The position numbers and the translations under genes were made by a program. Shown here piece after piece: positions 41,865 to 41,936 of a stretch of DNA of 41,936 nucleotides. Below the pieces are notes generated by a model. That model was not told the origin of the DNA. It did no database searches and saw nothing but the letters and a program-made list of their open reading frames with translations. Source of the DNA: Thermoplasmatota archaeon (GTDB taxonomy: Archaea > Thermoplasmatota > Thermoplasmata > Halarchaeoplasmatales > Halarchaeoplasmataceae); contig JAGXLI010000011.1 of NCBI GenBank assembly GCA_018334755.1, positions 1-41,936 on the forward strand. Direction: 5' to 3'. Each line of letters opens with the position of its first letter. The stretch's first letter is position 1.

Positions 41865-41936
41865 TCACTCACCTTCTTTCCTGTACTCTGATATCGCTTT
41901 TTCCACGTCTTTTTTGGTGATCCCTTTCTTCTCCGC
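41865..41936 (-). CDS. C-terminal end of an unidentified protein, partial
   Basis: The last 23 codons before a TGA (41867-41865) read AEKKGITKKDVEKAISEYRK plus GE on the minus strand. A helix-turn-helix-like KKGIT-DVE-AI tail is common at the end of small archaeal antitoxins and regulators, and toxin-antitoxin genes lie nearby, but too little is present to name it. The gene continues past the window edge. Confidence 0.5.
   Translation of the reverse strand, partial: AEKKGITKKDVEKAISEYRKEGE

Noticed and set aside
1-41936. tRNA, rRNA, CRISPR arrays and insertion sequences
   Set aside because: I looked for GGTTCGAATC-type T-arms, spaced short repeats and transposase motifs and found none with supporting structure.

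Overview
The window reads as a stretch of archaeal, most likely euryarchaeal, chromosome. The signs are TATA-type promoters about 25-30 bases upstream of start codons (many transcripts look leaderless), GGAGG/GGTGA ribosome sites mainly inside operons, heavy AGA/AGG and ATA codon use, one PGF-CTERM (archaeosortase-type) secreted protein, and DUF11/CARDB, NosD-like and PKD surface proteins. A Ras-like GTPase and TPR-bearing AAA/STAND ATPase recall Thermoplasmatota and related lineages, but I cannot place the organism further. I see no tRNA, rRNA, CRISPR array or insertion sequence.

Region 1-8.3 kb is mostly transport and stress physiology: a decayed SLC12-type permease at the left edge, a membrane-anchored MsrA-like protein, a P2-type cation ATPase whose N-terminus has no usable start in frame, a PH-like membrane protein, a ferritin-like protein, a split YeeE/YedE sulfur transporter with a tiny thioredoxin-half-like gene behind it, and an MFS permease. 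After a GrpB-family gene, region 9-15 kb holds a tightly coupled minus-strand operon: a large extracellular repeat protein, a membrane protein joining an outside deacetylase-like domain to an inside processive GT2 glycosyltransferase, and a zinc-ribbon/multi-TM/helical-repeat protein. It looks like an uncharacterised envelope-polysaccharide system.

Region 15-23.5 kb holds assorted single genes: an AstE/AspA-like deacylase, two small membrane proteins, a KefB-type K+/H+ antiporter with RCK domain, an alpha/beta hydrolase, a PGF-CTERM SGNH-like protein, an APH-like kinase lacking its N-lobe, a TudS-DUF1722 fusion, a glycogen-binding-like domain protein and a four-helix membrane protein.

Region 23.5-33 kb is a repeat-protein zone: a 714-residue coiled coil with a 49-residue (7 x 7) super-repeat, a 1191-residue beta-helix/PKD surface protein, a broken metallo-beta-lactamase, and a 1057-residue DUF11 surface protein with a recent 411-bp tandem duplication.

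Region 33-37.6 kb has a divergent pair: a STAND/AAA-TPR ATPase carrying an unusual insert between Walker A and Walker B, and a complete Ras-like GTPase fused to a coiled coil and HTH. I consider this pair and the glycosyltransferase operon the best candidates for an undescribed system. The AT-richer right end (37.6-40.6 kb) is a small toxin-antitoxin/accessory island: an MNT nucleotidyltransferase with a truncated HEPN-like partner, a DUF4143 ATPase, and an RHH-PIN pair, with candidate palindromic operators. A nitroreductase and a partial gene close the window.
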